5,334 nt of DNA from Oceanicaulis sp. (GCA_007571185.1 RKRX01000151.1:1-5334), one strand, 5' to 3'; positions 1 to 5,334 are shown, counted from the first letter of the stretch. Translations and numbers: made by a program. The notes: generated by a model not told the origin, from the letters alone.

Positions 1-24
1 TAAAAAGTCAACCCCACAAGTGAT

Positions 25-35
25 TTTGTTACAAA
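25..35. promoter_or_regulatory. Palindrome over the -35 box, candidate operator
   Basis: TTTGT-T-ACAAA is a perfect inverted repeat with 5-bp arms around one central base, and it covers the -35 hexamer of the mccA promoter. A protein bound here would block RNA polymerase, so a repressor site is the natural guess. It does not resemble the LiuR-type sites I know for leucine-degradation genes. Short AT-rich palindromes also arise by chance, so this is a candidate only. Confidence 0.3.
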
Positions 36-54
36 TGGCACTTTGCGATATAAT
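26..54 (+). promoter_or_regulatory. Sigma-70-like promoter for the mccA transcript
   Basis: The -10 hexamer TATAAT (49-54) matches the consensus fully. TTGTTA (26-31) matches the -35 consensus TTGACA at four of six bases, and the spacer is exactly 17 bp. Transcription would start near position 61, leaving a leader of about 177 nt before the mccA start. An 11-bp palindrome (25-35) covers the -35 box, so a regulator could act here. The promoter implies that mccA can be transcribed apart from any gene to its left. Alphaproteobacterial promoters often stray from the E. coli consensus, so such a good match stands out, but transcription has not been shown. Confidence 0.6.
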
Positions 55-65
55 TCCCTTAAGAA

Positions 66-170
66 ATGCTCCCATTGGCCAGGCTGAGCGGCTGGCGCCT
101 GCTGATACGGATCAGCTTCGTTCTGGTGAGCGCCTTGAGGGAAGGTGAAGCGAGTTCATCGCACGGGTGA
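66..170 (+). CDS. Possible 34-codon leader ORF ahead of mccA
   Basis: An ATG about 5 nt after the predicted transcription start opens a 34-codon frame ending in TGA at 168-170. The product would be short, basic and hydrophobic in the middle (LLIRISFVLVSAL, residues 13-25). There is no convincing Shine-Dalgarno sequence, so it would have to be translated nearly leaderless. It could be a leader peptide, the relic of a larger gene, or no gene at all. It contains no run of leucine or other codons of the kind used in classical attenuators. Only conservation in relatives or ribosome profiling would raise this above a guess. Confidence 0.15.
   Translation: MLPLARLSGWRLLIRISFVLVSALREGEASSSHG
101..116 (+). 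other. Hairpin in the mccA leader
   Basis: GCTGAT and ATCAGC form a perfect 6-bp stem around a 4-nt loop (ACGG). A weaker stem, GCCAG (78-82) with CTGGC (92-96) and a 9-nt loop, lies just upstream. No T-run follows, so this is not an intrinsic terminator. It sits inside the possible leader ORF at 66-170. It could be a leader RNA structure or chance pairing in GC-rich DNA. Confidence 0.3.
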
Positions 171-237
171 ACTTGCGTCAGATGACGGCTTGCTCCAGAA
201 CGACGTCCATCGCTGTCACCAGATGGGATGGCCGTCC

Positions 238-2211
238 ATGATGAAGAAGCTTCTGATCGCTAACCGTGGCGAGATTGCTTGCCGTGTGATGCGTACCGCC
301 CGTCGGATGGGGATCGCTACTGTGGCGGTTTACTCCGACGCCGATGCCAATGCACCCCATGTGCGCATGGCGGATGAGGCGGTTCGTCTAGGTCCGGCGC
401 CAGCCGGTGAGAGTTATCTCAGGGTCGATTTGATCCTTGCCGCCGCCGAGCAGACTGCGGCGAACGCCATCCATCCCGGTTACGGTTTTCTATCGGAAAA
501 TGCGGGGTTTGCACGCGCCTGTGTCAAAGCTGGAATCATTTTTGTGGGACCGTCGGCGCATTCCATTGAGGCAATGGGGCTGAAGGATCATGCTAAAACG
601 CTTATGGAGAAGGCGGGCGTTCCAGTCACTCCTGGTTATCATGGAAGCGACCAGGATCCTGCATTTCTGGCCGCAGAGGCTGGAAAAATCGGTTATCCGG
701 TTCTGATCAAGGCGGTGGCCGGCGGCGGCGGCAAGGGGATGCGCAAAGTGGACGCCGCTGGAGATTTTACCCAGGCGTTGGAAAGTTGCAAGCGTGAAGC
801 CGCGTCCAGCTTTGGCGATGATCGCGTGCTGATCGAGAAGTTCATTCTTAATCCTCGCCATATCGAGGTTCAGGTGTTTGGCGACAGTCATGCAGGCGTG
901 GTGCATTTTTATGAACGCGACTGTTCGCTCCAGCGACGTCACCAGAAAGTCATCGAAGAGGCGCCGGCGCCGGGCATGACCCCGACGGTGCGCGCAGCCA
1001 TGTGTTCGGCAGCAATCCGGGCGGCCCGGGCGGTGAATTATGTAGGTGCGGGGACGGTGGAATTCATCGTGGACGGCTCTGGCGCGCTACATGAAAATAG
1101 CTTTTATTTCATGGAAATGAACACCCGTCTTCAAGTAGAACATCCGGTAACTGAAGCGATTACAGACACCGATCTGGTCGAACTTCAACTGCGGGTGGCC
1201 TTAGGCGGGGCGGTCCCCGAACAGGACGCTATCGGCATACAGGGTTGGGCCATTGAGGCACGTCTTTATGCAGAGGATCCCGCCACGGGTTTCTTGCCTT
1301 CCATCGGTAGGTTGGAGCGCCTGGATTTGCCGCAATCTGCAAAGGGTGTGCGTACCGATTCCGGTGTGGAACCAGGCGACAAAGTGTCGGTCCATTATGA
1401 TCCGATGATCGCCAAGCTCGTCACTCATGGCGAAACGCGCGTTGAAGCGATCAACAAGCTGGTTGATGTGCTCGACCGACAGGTTCGCGTCTATCCGGTG
1501 AAGACCAATGCGGGCTTCTTGCGTCGAGCGTTGGCCCACGCTGATTTTCGAGCAGGCAAAGTGGACACCCGTTTCATTGATGCGCATCTGGGGATTCTGG
1601 CGCCCGGAAAACCGCCGACCCTGTCCTATATTGCCGCAGCTCTGACTCTGCTTGAGCCTGAGCCTGATGATCCGTGGGGCGCCCATGACGGCTTTCGTGT
1701 CAATGCGGACGCTGCGATCGAGTTGGGCCTTGATGTCGAAGGCGATCGATGTTCTGTTCAGCTTATCCCGGACGAAGCGGGGTTCACGGTCTGGGTTGGT
1801 GAAGTTCGGCACACGATCAGCGATGTACGCCTGACACAAAGCCGCCTTACCGCGCGCCTGGATAGGCAAGCGGTATTTGCTCGCGTGGAGCGGCGCGCCA
1901 GTGGTGTCTTGGTGGCCGCCCGAGGCGAAACGCATCTGATTGAGCTCTATAATCCTGCAGCGGCGGCGGAATCTCTGGAATTGGGAGGGGTGGTTAAGGC
2001 TCCCATGCCGGGCAAAGTGGTGTCAGTGCAGGTTGAACCGGGGCAGAAGGTCGTGAAGGGCCAGACTCTAGCCGTACTGGAAGCTATGAAAATGGAGCAT
2101 GTCCTGGCTGCACCGCGCAGCGGTGTTGTGGAAACGGTGTCAATCGAAACGGGCGCCCAGGTGGGTGATGGCGCGATTCTTGTAAGTCTCGCTAATGATG
2201 TGGATGGTTAA
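238..2211 (+). CDS. mccA: 3-methylcrotonyl-CoA carboxylase, biotin-containing alpha subunit
   Basis: This subunit carboxylates its biotin with ATP and bicarbonate; the beta subunit then passes the carboxyl group to 3-methylcrotonyl-CoA in leucine/isovalerate breakdown. Numbering from ATG 238 (657 aa), the biotin carboxylase domain fills about residues 1-450. It has LLIANRGEIACRV at the N-terminus, the ATP-grasp glycine loop GGGGKG (162-167), RRHQKVIEEAP with K237, and the active-site stretch MEMNTRLQVEHPVTE (E293, N295, R297, E301). A linker domain follows. The C-terminal biotinyl domain (about 582-655) carries AMKM with biotin-acceptor K618. The wording MGLKDHAKTLMEKAGVPVTPGYHG and MEMNTR fits the methylcrotonyl class better than propionyl-CoA carboxylase; geranyl-CoA carboxylase is an alternative. 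The frame is open back to a GTG at 145, but those 31 residues lie outside the family. ATG 238 (or 241) places the N-terminus correctly, and GGGA lies 9 nt upstream. The beta subunit is not in the window. Confidence 0.93.
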   Translation: MMKKLLIANRGEIACRVMRTARRMGIATVAVYSDADANAPHVRMADEAVRLGPAPAGESYLRVDLILAAAEQTAANAIHPGYGFLSENAGFARACVKAGIIFVGPSAHSIEAMGLKDHAKTLMEKAGVPVTPGYHGSDQDPAFLAAEAGKIGYPVLIKAVAGGGGKGMRKVDAAGDFTQALESCKREAASSFGDDRVLIEKFILNPRHIEVQVFGDSHAGVVHFYERDCSLQRRHQKVIEEAPAPGMTPTVRAAMCSAAIRAARAVNYVGAGTVEFIVDGSGALHENSFYFMEMNTRLQVEHPVTEAITDTDLVELQLRVALGGAVPEQDAIGIQGWAIEARLYAEDPATGFLPSIGRLERLDLPQSAKGVRTDSGVEPGDKVSVHYDPMIAKLVTHGETRVEAINKLVDVLDRQVRVYPVKTNAGFLRRALAHADFRAGKVDTRFIDAHLGILAPGKPPTLSYIAAALTLLEPEPDDPWGAHDGFRVNADAAIELGLDVEGDRCSVQLIPDEAGFTVWVGEVRHTISDVRLTQSRLTARLDRQAVFARVERRASGVLVAARGETHLIELYNPAAAAESLELGGVVKAPMPGKVVSVQVEPGQKVVKGQTLAVLEAMKMEHVLAAPRSGVVETVSIETGAQVGDGAILVSLANDVDG

Positions 2212-2233
2212 GTCTCTATACAGGAAAAAGGCC

Positions 2234-2314
2234 ATGACCTTCGATATTTTTGACACGAACGGAGAGGAAGACATCGTGTTGCGTGTGCCTGGCGTATCTC
2301 GGCAGTTGCACTAG
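2234..2314 (+). CDS. Small ORF (26 aa), possible upstream partner of the DUF1489 gene
   Basis: The frame starts at ATG 2234, 22 nt after the mccA stop, and ends in TAG at 2312-2314. AGGA at 2222-2225 with an 8-nt spacer is a good ribosome binding site, better than that of the DUF1489 gene just downstream. The product is short and acidic (starts MTFDIFDTNGEED, ends VLRVPGVSRQLH). It has no signal peptide, membrane segment or motif that I recognise. The stop lies 9 nt before the next ATG, so ribosomes ending here could re-initiate on the DUF1489 gene. It could instead be the remnant 5' end of a lost gene. The function is unknown. Confidence 0.35.
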   Translation: MTFDIFDTNGEEDIVLRVPGVSRQLH

Positions 2315-2323
2315 ATTGAAAAC

Positions 2324-2740
2324 ATGCCTCTTCATCTGGTCAAACTCTGCGTGGGCGTGGATGCGGTTGAGCAACTAACCGCCTGGCGCAACCAGGTGGC
2401 CGGCAGGTCTGAACCGACATTTCACGTGACCCGCATGGCGCCCAAGCGCAAGGACGAGATCCTTGATGGCGGATCATTATACTGGGTCATAAAGCATGTG
2501 ATAAAAGTGAGGCAATCTATTATTAAAATTGAAGAATTCAGAGATTTGGATGGCATCAAGCGGTGCAAGATATGGTTGGGGCCCGAGCTGGTGCGAACCG
2601 CCCCGGCGCCCCGGCGTCCTTTTCAGGGTTGGCGCTATCTCAAACCTGAGGATGCGCCCGCTGACCTTACCAAACAGTCTGGCGGTGAAGATCTGCCTGA
2701 CGAGCTTCGGCGCAAACTGATCGAACTGGGCGCCTGGTAG
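2324..2740 (+). CDS. DUF1489 family protein
   Basis: This 138-aa protein is recognisable as DUF1489 (COG5458), a family of unknown function that I know from alphaproteobacteria. The conserved blocks are MPLHLVKLCVGVD at the start, HVTRMAPKR (34-42), DGGSLYWVIK (48-57) and PRRPFQGWRYLKPEDAP (96-112). The C-terminal LPDELRRKLIELGAW is also typical, and the length is normal for the family. No membrane segment or signal peptide is seen, so it should be cytoplasmic. The ATG start fits the family N-terminus, but the preceding bases (CTAGATTGAAAAC) offer no good Shine-Dalgarno, so translation may depend on the small ORF that stops 9 nt earlier. It probably shares the mccA transcript, because no terminator lies between them. 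About 80 bases in the middle (2471-2550) are unusually AT-rich and use codons rare elsewhere in the window. Its biochemical role is not known. Confidence 0.9.
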   Translation: MPLHLVKLCVGVDAVEQLTAWRNQVAGRSEPTFHVTRMAPKRKDEILDGGSLYWVIKHVIKVRQSIIKIEEFRDLDGIKRCKIWLGPELVRTAPAPRRPFQGWRYLKPEDAPADLTKQSGGEDLPDELRRKLIELGAW

Positions 2741-2741
2741 A

Positions 2742-3611
2742 TCAGGCTTTGGGCGCGGCCATATTGTCGATCAGACGGGTTTTGCCCAGCTTGATCGCCG
2801 CCAGAACTCGGGCCTCACATTTCAGCGGGCCGGAGGGCAAAGGATTGAGCATTTCCGCATCCCGCACCACGATATAATCCACATGATCAAACGTCTGTTC
2901 GGCTTGATGCCTGGCCTGGGCCTGAGCCTCCGCCACCGGGGCGCCCTGGTGTAAGGCGTCAGCAAATTCCTTCAAGATTACGTTCAGTTTTGCCGCCCGT
3001 GTGCGTTCTTCTGCTGAAAGATAGACATTGCGCGAAGACAGGGCGAGCCCATCGGTTTCCCGGACTGTTCTACCGGCTGCGACCTCGACGGGCAGATCAA
3101 GATCGCGCGCAAGCTGGCGGATCACCATCAATTGCTGATAATCTTTCTCCCCAAACACGGCGAGATCGGGCATAACCTGGATCAGAAGCTTGCTGATCAC
3201 AGTGGCCACGCCTGTGAAGAAATGGGGGCGGGTCTCGCTTTCCAGCCCGAGCGCCGGGCCAGCCATCGAGACGGTGGTGACAAAGCCCTCAGGATACATT
3301 TCTCTATGGTTGGGAACGTAGACCAGATGGGCGTGGGCTGTCGTTAGTTTTTCGGTATCGCTTTCCAATGTACGGGGGTAGGCGTCAAAATCCTCGTCCG
3401 GTGCAAACTGGGCGGGATTGACGAAAATGCTGGCCAGAACCCGGTCGCAGGACTCAAGCGCCTGTTTGACTAGCGCCAGATGGCCTTCATGCAGGGCGCC
3501 CATAGTGGGAACAAGCCCGATGCGCAAATTCATCCTGCGCCATTCAGAGACCCGATCGCGCAGCTCGGCGATGGAACAGGCGACAGGCAGGGCGAGATCG
3601 GGATGAAACAC
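2742..3611 (-). CDS. panC: Pantothenate synthetase (pantoate-beta-alanine ligase)
   Basis: PanC joins pantoate and beta-alanine with ATP, via a pantoyl-adenylate, to make pantothenate, the precursor of coenzyme A. It is a cytoplasmic enzyme of the HIGH-type nucleotidyltransferase fold. In 289 residues, about the usual length, it shows PTMGALHEGH (35-44) with the HxGH histidines H41 and H44, then SIFVNPAQF (61-69) and RPHFFTGVATV (128-138). FGEKDYQQL (153-161) and the KMSKS-like GLALSSRN (188-195) follow. The start is GTG at 3611, backed by AGGAG six bases upstream on the minus strand. The gene stands alone: its usual partner panB is not adjacent, and mipZ diverges from it. Its TGA stop is separated by one base from the stop of the convergent DUF1489 gene. 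All catalytic motifs look intact. Confidence 0.96.
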   Translation of the reverse strand: MFHPDLALPVACSIAELRDRVSEWRRMNLRIGLVPTMGALHEGHLALVKQALESCDRVLASIFVNPAQFAPDEDFDAYPRTLESDTEKLTTAHAHLVYVPNHREMYPEGFVTTVSMAGPALGLESETRPHFFTGVATVISKLLIQVMPDLAVFGEKDYQQLMVIRQLARDLDLPVEVAAGRTVRETDGLALSSRNVYLSAEERTRAAKLNVILKEFADALHQGAPVAEAQAQARHQAEQTFDHVDYIVVRDAEMLNPLPSGPLKCEARVLAAIKLGKTRLIDNMAAPKA

Positions 3612-3617
3612 TGGCGG

Positions 3618-3622
3618 CTCCT
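3618..3622 (-). promoter_or_regulatory. Ribosome binding site of panC
   Basis: Read on the minus strand this is AGGAG, six bases before GTG 3611. It settles the choice of a GTG start, since the next in-frame candidate (M27) would cut into the conserved N-terminal region. Confidence 0.75.
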
Positions 3623-3637
3623 GAGAGAGGGGCGCAC

Positions 3638-3683
3638 GCTAACCTTGGCCGGTTTAGCTTCGCAAGTGTGCGATCTTGCGCAA
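3638..3683. repeat. Cluster of inverted repeats in the panC-mipZ divergent region
   Basis: Three palindromic elements lie within 46 bp. GCTAACC (3638-3644) faces GGTTTAGC (3651-3658), pairing with one bulged base. CGCAAG (3661-3666) faces CTTGCG (3675-3680) with an 8-nt spacer. TTGCGCAA (3676-3683) is a perfect 8-bp palindrome overlapping the second repeat. The cluster starts about 27 bp upstream of the panC start, where a panC promoter would lie, and about 200 bp from mipZ. It could bind a regulator of panC or of both genes. I cannot name the protein, and I see no convincing -35/-10 pair for panC. Confidence 0.35.
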
Positions 3684-3758
3684 CAGAACATATATGCGCC
3701 ATCAGGTCATCGTGTCCGCAGTTTTTGCCACGCAATGAGCTCATGCGACGGAAAATGG

Positions 3759-3763
3759 GACTC
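3759..3763. promoter_or_regulatory. GANTC (CcrM-type methylation) site upstream of mipZ
   Basis: GACTC is the only GANTC in the 268-bp region between panC and mipZ, about 117 bp before the mipZ start. In many alphaproteobacteria CcrM methylates GANTC in step with the cell cycle, and in Caulobacter crescentus transcription of mipZ and ftsZ is known to depend on CcrM. The site therefore has a plausible role. GANTC also occurs in the coding DNA here (4186-4190, 4486-4490, 4867-4871), so one intergenic copy is not statistically striking. Whether this organism has CcrM cannot be seen. Confidence 0.3.
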
Positions 3764-3819
3764 TCTGCCCTGACACTGGCGTCGAGTTGCTCCTGCGCAG
3801 TCAAAACCGACAGGAAGAC

Positions 3820-3827
3820 TTTATATC
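3820..3827 (+). promoter_or_regulatory. Weak -10-like element ahead of mipZ
   Basis: TTTATATC agrees with six of eight positions of the Caulobacter housekeeping -10 pattern GCTANAWC and is the most AT-rich spot close to mipZ. No matching -35 box (TTGAC-like, 10-14 bp upstream) is visible; the region reads AGTCAAAACCGAC. A start here would give a leader of about 45 nt. This is the best candidate I could find, but a poor one. Confidence 0.2.
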
Positions 3828-3865
3828 GGGGTCCGGGCTGTGCTAGCGCCCGTGCATTCGGATTG

Positions 3866-3871
3866 AAGGAG
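3866..3871 (+). promoter_or_regulatory. Ribosome binding site of mipZ
   Basis: AAGGAG with an 8-nt spacer lies ahead of GTG 3880. It is a strong site that fixes a GTG start and confirms that the protein has about 12 more residues at its N-terminus than Caulobacter MipZ. Confidence 0.8.
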
Positions 3872-3879
3872 CTGTATTT

Positions 3880-4743
3880 GTGTCTGCTGACCCTGCTGTG
3901 TTTGCCGCTCAGGCCCAGAGCGGCGCTCATGTGATTGTCGTGGGCAATGAAAAAGGCGGGGTTGGCAAGTCTACTATAGCCATCCACCTGGCTGTAGCGC
4001 TGATGCGCATGGATAAGGCGGTGGGTGTGATCGATCTTGATCTGCGTCAGACCAGCCTGACCCGTTATCTGGATAATCGTCTCAATTGGGCCAGCGCCCG
4101 CAGGTTGAGCCTGCTCACGCCGATACAGGGTCAGCTGGCATCATCCACCCAGCGTTCACTTGATGATGTGGAAGCCGAAGAACATGAATCCTGGGCCAGC
4201 GTTCTGGGACAGTTGAGCCGGGATTGTGACTTCATCATAGTGGATTGTCTAGGTGGAGACACCCATTATTCCCGTTTGGCGCATGCTGCAGCGGATACGC
4301 TGATCACTCCGATCAATGACAGTTTTGTGGATTTCGCCCTGTTGGCCGGGATCGACCCCGAGACCTTTGAAGTGGGCAAACCCAGCGTATATTCGGAAAT
4401 GGTCTGGGAATGTCGCAAGCAGAAAGCCTTGCGTGAGCGCAAATCGGTGGATTGGCTTGTCATGCGTAACCGGGTTTCCAATCTGGAATCGCGTAATAAC
4501 CAGCGTGTGGGGCAGGGGCTCAGAGCTCTGTCTGAGCGGATAGGTTTCCGTCTGGCGCCCGGGTTTTCCGAACGCGTGATCTATCGTGAACTTTACCCCG
4601 CCGGGTTGACGCTGCTTGATTTAATCGGATCGGGCTTTCCGGTGGCCTTCAACATGAGCCATGTGGCTGCGCGACAGGAATTGCGCAAACTGCTGATGGT
4701 CCTGGGATTGCCGGGTCTGAACGGTGCTTCGATCTCGTTCTGA
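3880..4743 (+). CDS. mipZ: MipZ, ParA-like ATPase that positions the division plane
   Basis: MipZ forms a gradient from the chromosome poles through ParB and blocks FtsZ assembly, steering division to mid-cell. The 287-aa protein has the deviant Walker [12 protein letters not shown] (22-32) with signature lysine K25 and P-loop K30. Next comes VIDLDLRQ (50-57), where D54 matches the catalytic D42 of Caulobacter MipZ. INDSFVDF (145-152) and the C-terminal [17 protein letters not shown] block are MipZ-specific and separate it from chromosome-partitioning ParA. No membrane segment is present. Two points differ from the Caulobacter protein: Walker A has V where it has A, and the switch motif reads DCLGGD (122-127) instead of DTPGGD. 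The GTG start has a strong ribosome binding site. The J-protein gene follows 22 bp after the stop, probably on the same transcript. No parAB genes are in the window. Confidence 0.93.
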   Translation: MSADPAVFAAQAQSGAHVIVVGNEKGGVGKSTIAIHLAVALMRMDKAVGVIDLDLRQTSLTRYLDNRLNWASARRLSLLTPIQGQLASSTQRSLDDVEAEEHESWASVLGQLSRDCDFIIVDCLGGDTHYSRLAHAAADTLITPINDSFVDFALLAGIDPETFEVGKPSVYSEMVWECRKQKALRERKSVDWLVMRNRVSNLESRNNQRVGQGLRALSERIGFRLAPGFSERVIYRELYPAGLTLLDLIGSGFPVAFNMSHVAARQELRKLLMVLGLPGLNGASISF

Positions 4744-4765
4744 TCTCTTCTGTGTGGGGTTGCTC

Positions 4766-5212
4766 ATGTTGATTTATGTGTTGCTGGGTCTGGGAACTGT
4801 GGTTCTGGCGTTGACATTTTTGATCTCTCGTATGAAATCCCGGAATGCAGCACAGCTGCTACGCTGGATTCTGGGGTTGGGTGGCATGGCGTTAGGTGTT
4901 TTGCTGACCGTACGCGGGCTGGCTGTAGTGGGCCTTCCCCTGGTTGGCGCGGCCCTGGGCTGTCTGGGCATCGCTGTGCGGGGCGGTCGCACCACCGGCC
5001 GGTCTTCTGGACGTCATGCCCCGTCGGCTGCGCCGGGTGTAATGTCAGATCAAGAGGCGCGGGAAATTCTGGGAGTACCCGATACCGCTACCGCCGACGA
5101 GATAAGGCAGGCCCATCGCGACTTGATGAAACGGGTACATCCTGACACAGGCGGATCAGGCAGGCTGGCGGCCAAGGTGCAAGAAGCCCGCGATACGCTT
5201 CTCGGTCATTAA
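4766..5212 (+). CDS. Membrane-anchored J-domain protein (DnaJ-like co-chaperone)
   Basis: J domains stimulate the ATPase of DnaK/Hsp70. From ATG 4766 the protein has 148 residues. Hydrophobic stretches at about 2-20, 34-50 and 52-71 suggest two or three membrane segments. A basic linker ([12 protein letters not shown], 72-83) and a compact C-terminal J domain (about 95-147) with the essential HPD at 125-127 follow. Positive charges at 22-33 and 72-83 favour a cytoplasmic J domain. The domain order (membrane anchor first, J domain last, no zinc finger or substrate domain) recalls mitochondrial Tim14/Pam18 rather than DnaJ itself. The frame is open back to GTG 4724 inside mipZ. ATG 4766 is preferred because it has TGGGG upstream and starts right at the membrane segment. 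It lies 22 bp after mipZ, probably in one operon. Its client is unknown. Confidence 0.85.
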   Translation: MLIYVLLGLGTVVLALTFLISRMKSRNAAQLLRWILGLGGMALGVLLTVRGLAVVGLPLVGAALGCLGIAVRGGRTTGRSSGRHAPSAAPGVMSDQEAREILGVPDTATADEIRQAHRDLMKRVHPDTGGSGRLAAKVQEARDTLLGH

Positions 5213-5228
5213 GACGGGACAGCGTCTT
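5211..5228 (+). terminator. Hairpin at the J-protein stop codon, weak terminator candidate
   Basis: AAGACG and CGTCTT form a perfect 6-bp stem around GGACAG, starting inside the TAA stop codon. The sequence after it (GAACAAACAG) has no T-run, so it does not fit a standard intrinsic terminator. It could protect the 3' end or work together with Rho. The rest of the window to 5334 shows no gene that I can support. Confidence 0.3.
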
Positions 5229-5334
5229 GAACAAACAGTCATTGTCTGACCAGGCCTGAAAGTAGGGTAATTTGTTGCAGCGCATTACAAGATTCGGTTA
5301 TTAGAGCGTACGGCGTGTGAAACAGGTATTGCAG

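Noticed and set aside
1..3. TAA as the stop codon of an upstream gene such as the carboxylase beta subunit
   Set aside because: Three bases at the window edge cannot show a reading frame; a beta-subunit gene there is plausible from known gene order only.
1201..1935. 244-codon minus-strand frame opposite mccA
   Set aside because: It lies entirely antisense to a well-conserved gene and its translation resembles no protein family; a by-product of codon bias.
3668..3934. 88-codon plus-strand frame between panC and mipZ
   Set aside because: It overlaps the mipZ start in another frame, has no clear ribosome binding site, and its Cys/Arg-rich composition looks like chance translation of GC-rich DNA.
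3544..3987. 147-codon minus-strand frame across the panC-mipZ spacer
   Set aside because: It overlaps both panC and mipZ in other frames and shows no family resemblance; the strong ribosome binding sites of the two real genes explain the region better.
4724..4765. GTG 4724 as the start of the J-protein gene, overlapping mipZ by 20 nt
   Set aside because: It would add a 14-residue polar stretch with R and D before the membrane segment; ATG 4766 has a better upstream site and starts at the hydrophobic segment.
5267..5303. Inverted repeat GTAAT-N12-ATTAC with a possible promoter (TTGCAG then TATTAG) near the window end
   Set aside because: The arms are only 5 bp and AT-rich, and both promoter boxes match poorly; nothing downstream is visible to support it.
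5317..5334. Possible GTG start of a next gene at the right edge
   Set aside because: Only six codons are visible and there is no good ribosome binding site, so it cannot be supported.

Overview
The window looks like an ordinary chromosomal segment of an alphaproteobacterium. The protein sequences suggest the Caulobacterales/Maricaulales/Hyphomonadaceae side of the class, but that finer placement is an inference. The class-level evidence is a MipZ-type division-site ATPase, a DUF1489 protein (a family I know only from alphaproteobacteria), and a membrane-anchored J-domain protein directly after mipZ. I see no phage, transposon, CRISPR, tRNA or rRNA.

Layout. Positions 1-237 hold a strong sigma-70-like promoter with a palindrome over its -35 box, then a leader of about 180 nt with a hairpin and a possible 34-codon ORF. 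Positions 238-2211 (+) encode the biotin-containing alpha subunit of an acyl-CoA carboxylase, most like 3-methylcrotonyl-CoA carboxylase (leucine/isovalerate breakdown). The beta (carboxyltransferase) subunit is not in the window. A 26-codon ORF with a good ribosome binding site (2234-2314) fills the gap to a DUF1489 gene (2324-2740), and the three probably share one transcript. panC (2742-3611, -) converges on the DUF1489 gene with one base between the stop codons; it makes pantothenate for coenzyme A. A 268-bp divergent intergenic region with nested inverted repeats and one GANTC site separates panC from mipZ (3880-4743, +). mipZ is followed 22 bp later by a short membrane protein with a C-terminal J domain (4766-5212). 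The last 122 bp show a hairpin at the stop codon and no clear gene.

How the genes fit together. Two of them touch acyl-CoA metabolism: the carboxylase uses a CoA thioester, and PanC feeds CoA synthesis. They lie on opposite strands, so the link may be coincidental. mipZ and the J-protein gene look like a small operon for division-site placement plus an Hsp70 co-chaperone at the membrane; no functional link between the two is shown by the sequence. I did not find a clear new system. The points most worth checking are the small ORF before the DUF1489 gene, the altered nucleotide-switch motif of MipZ, the MipZ/J-protein pairing, and the regulatory DNA ahead of mccA and mipZ.
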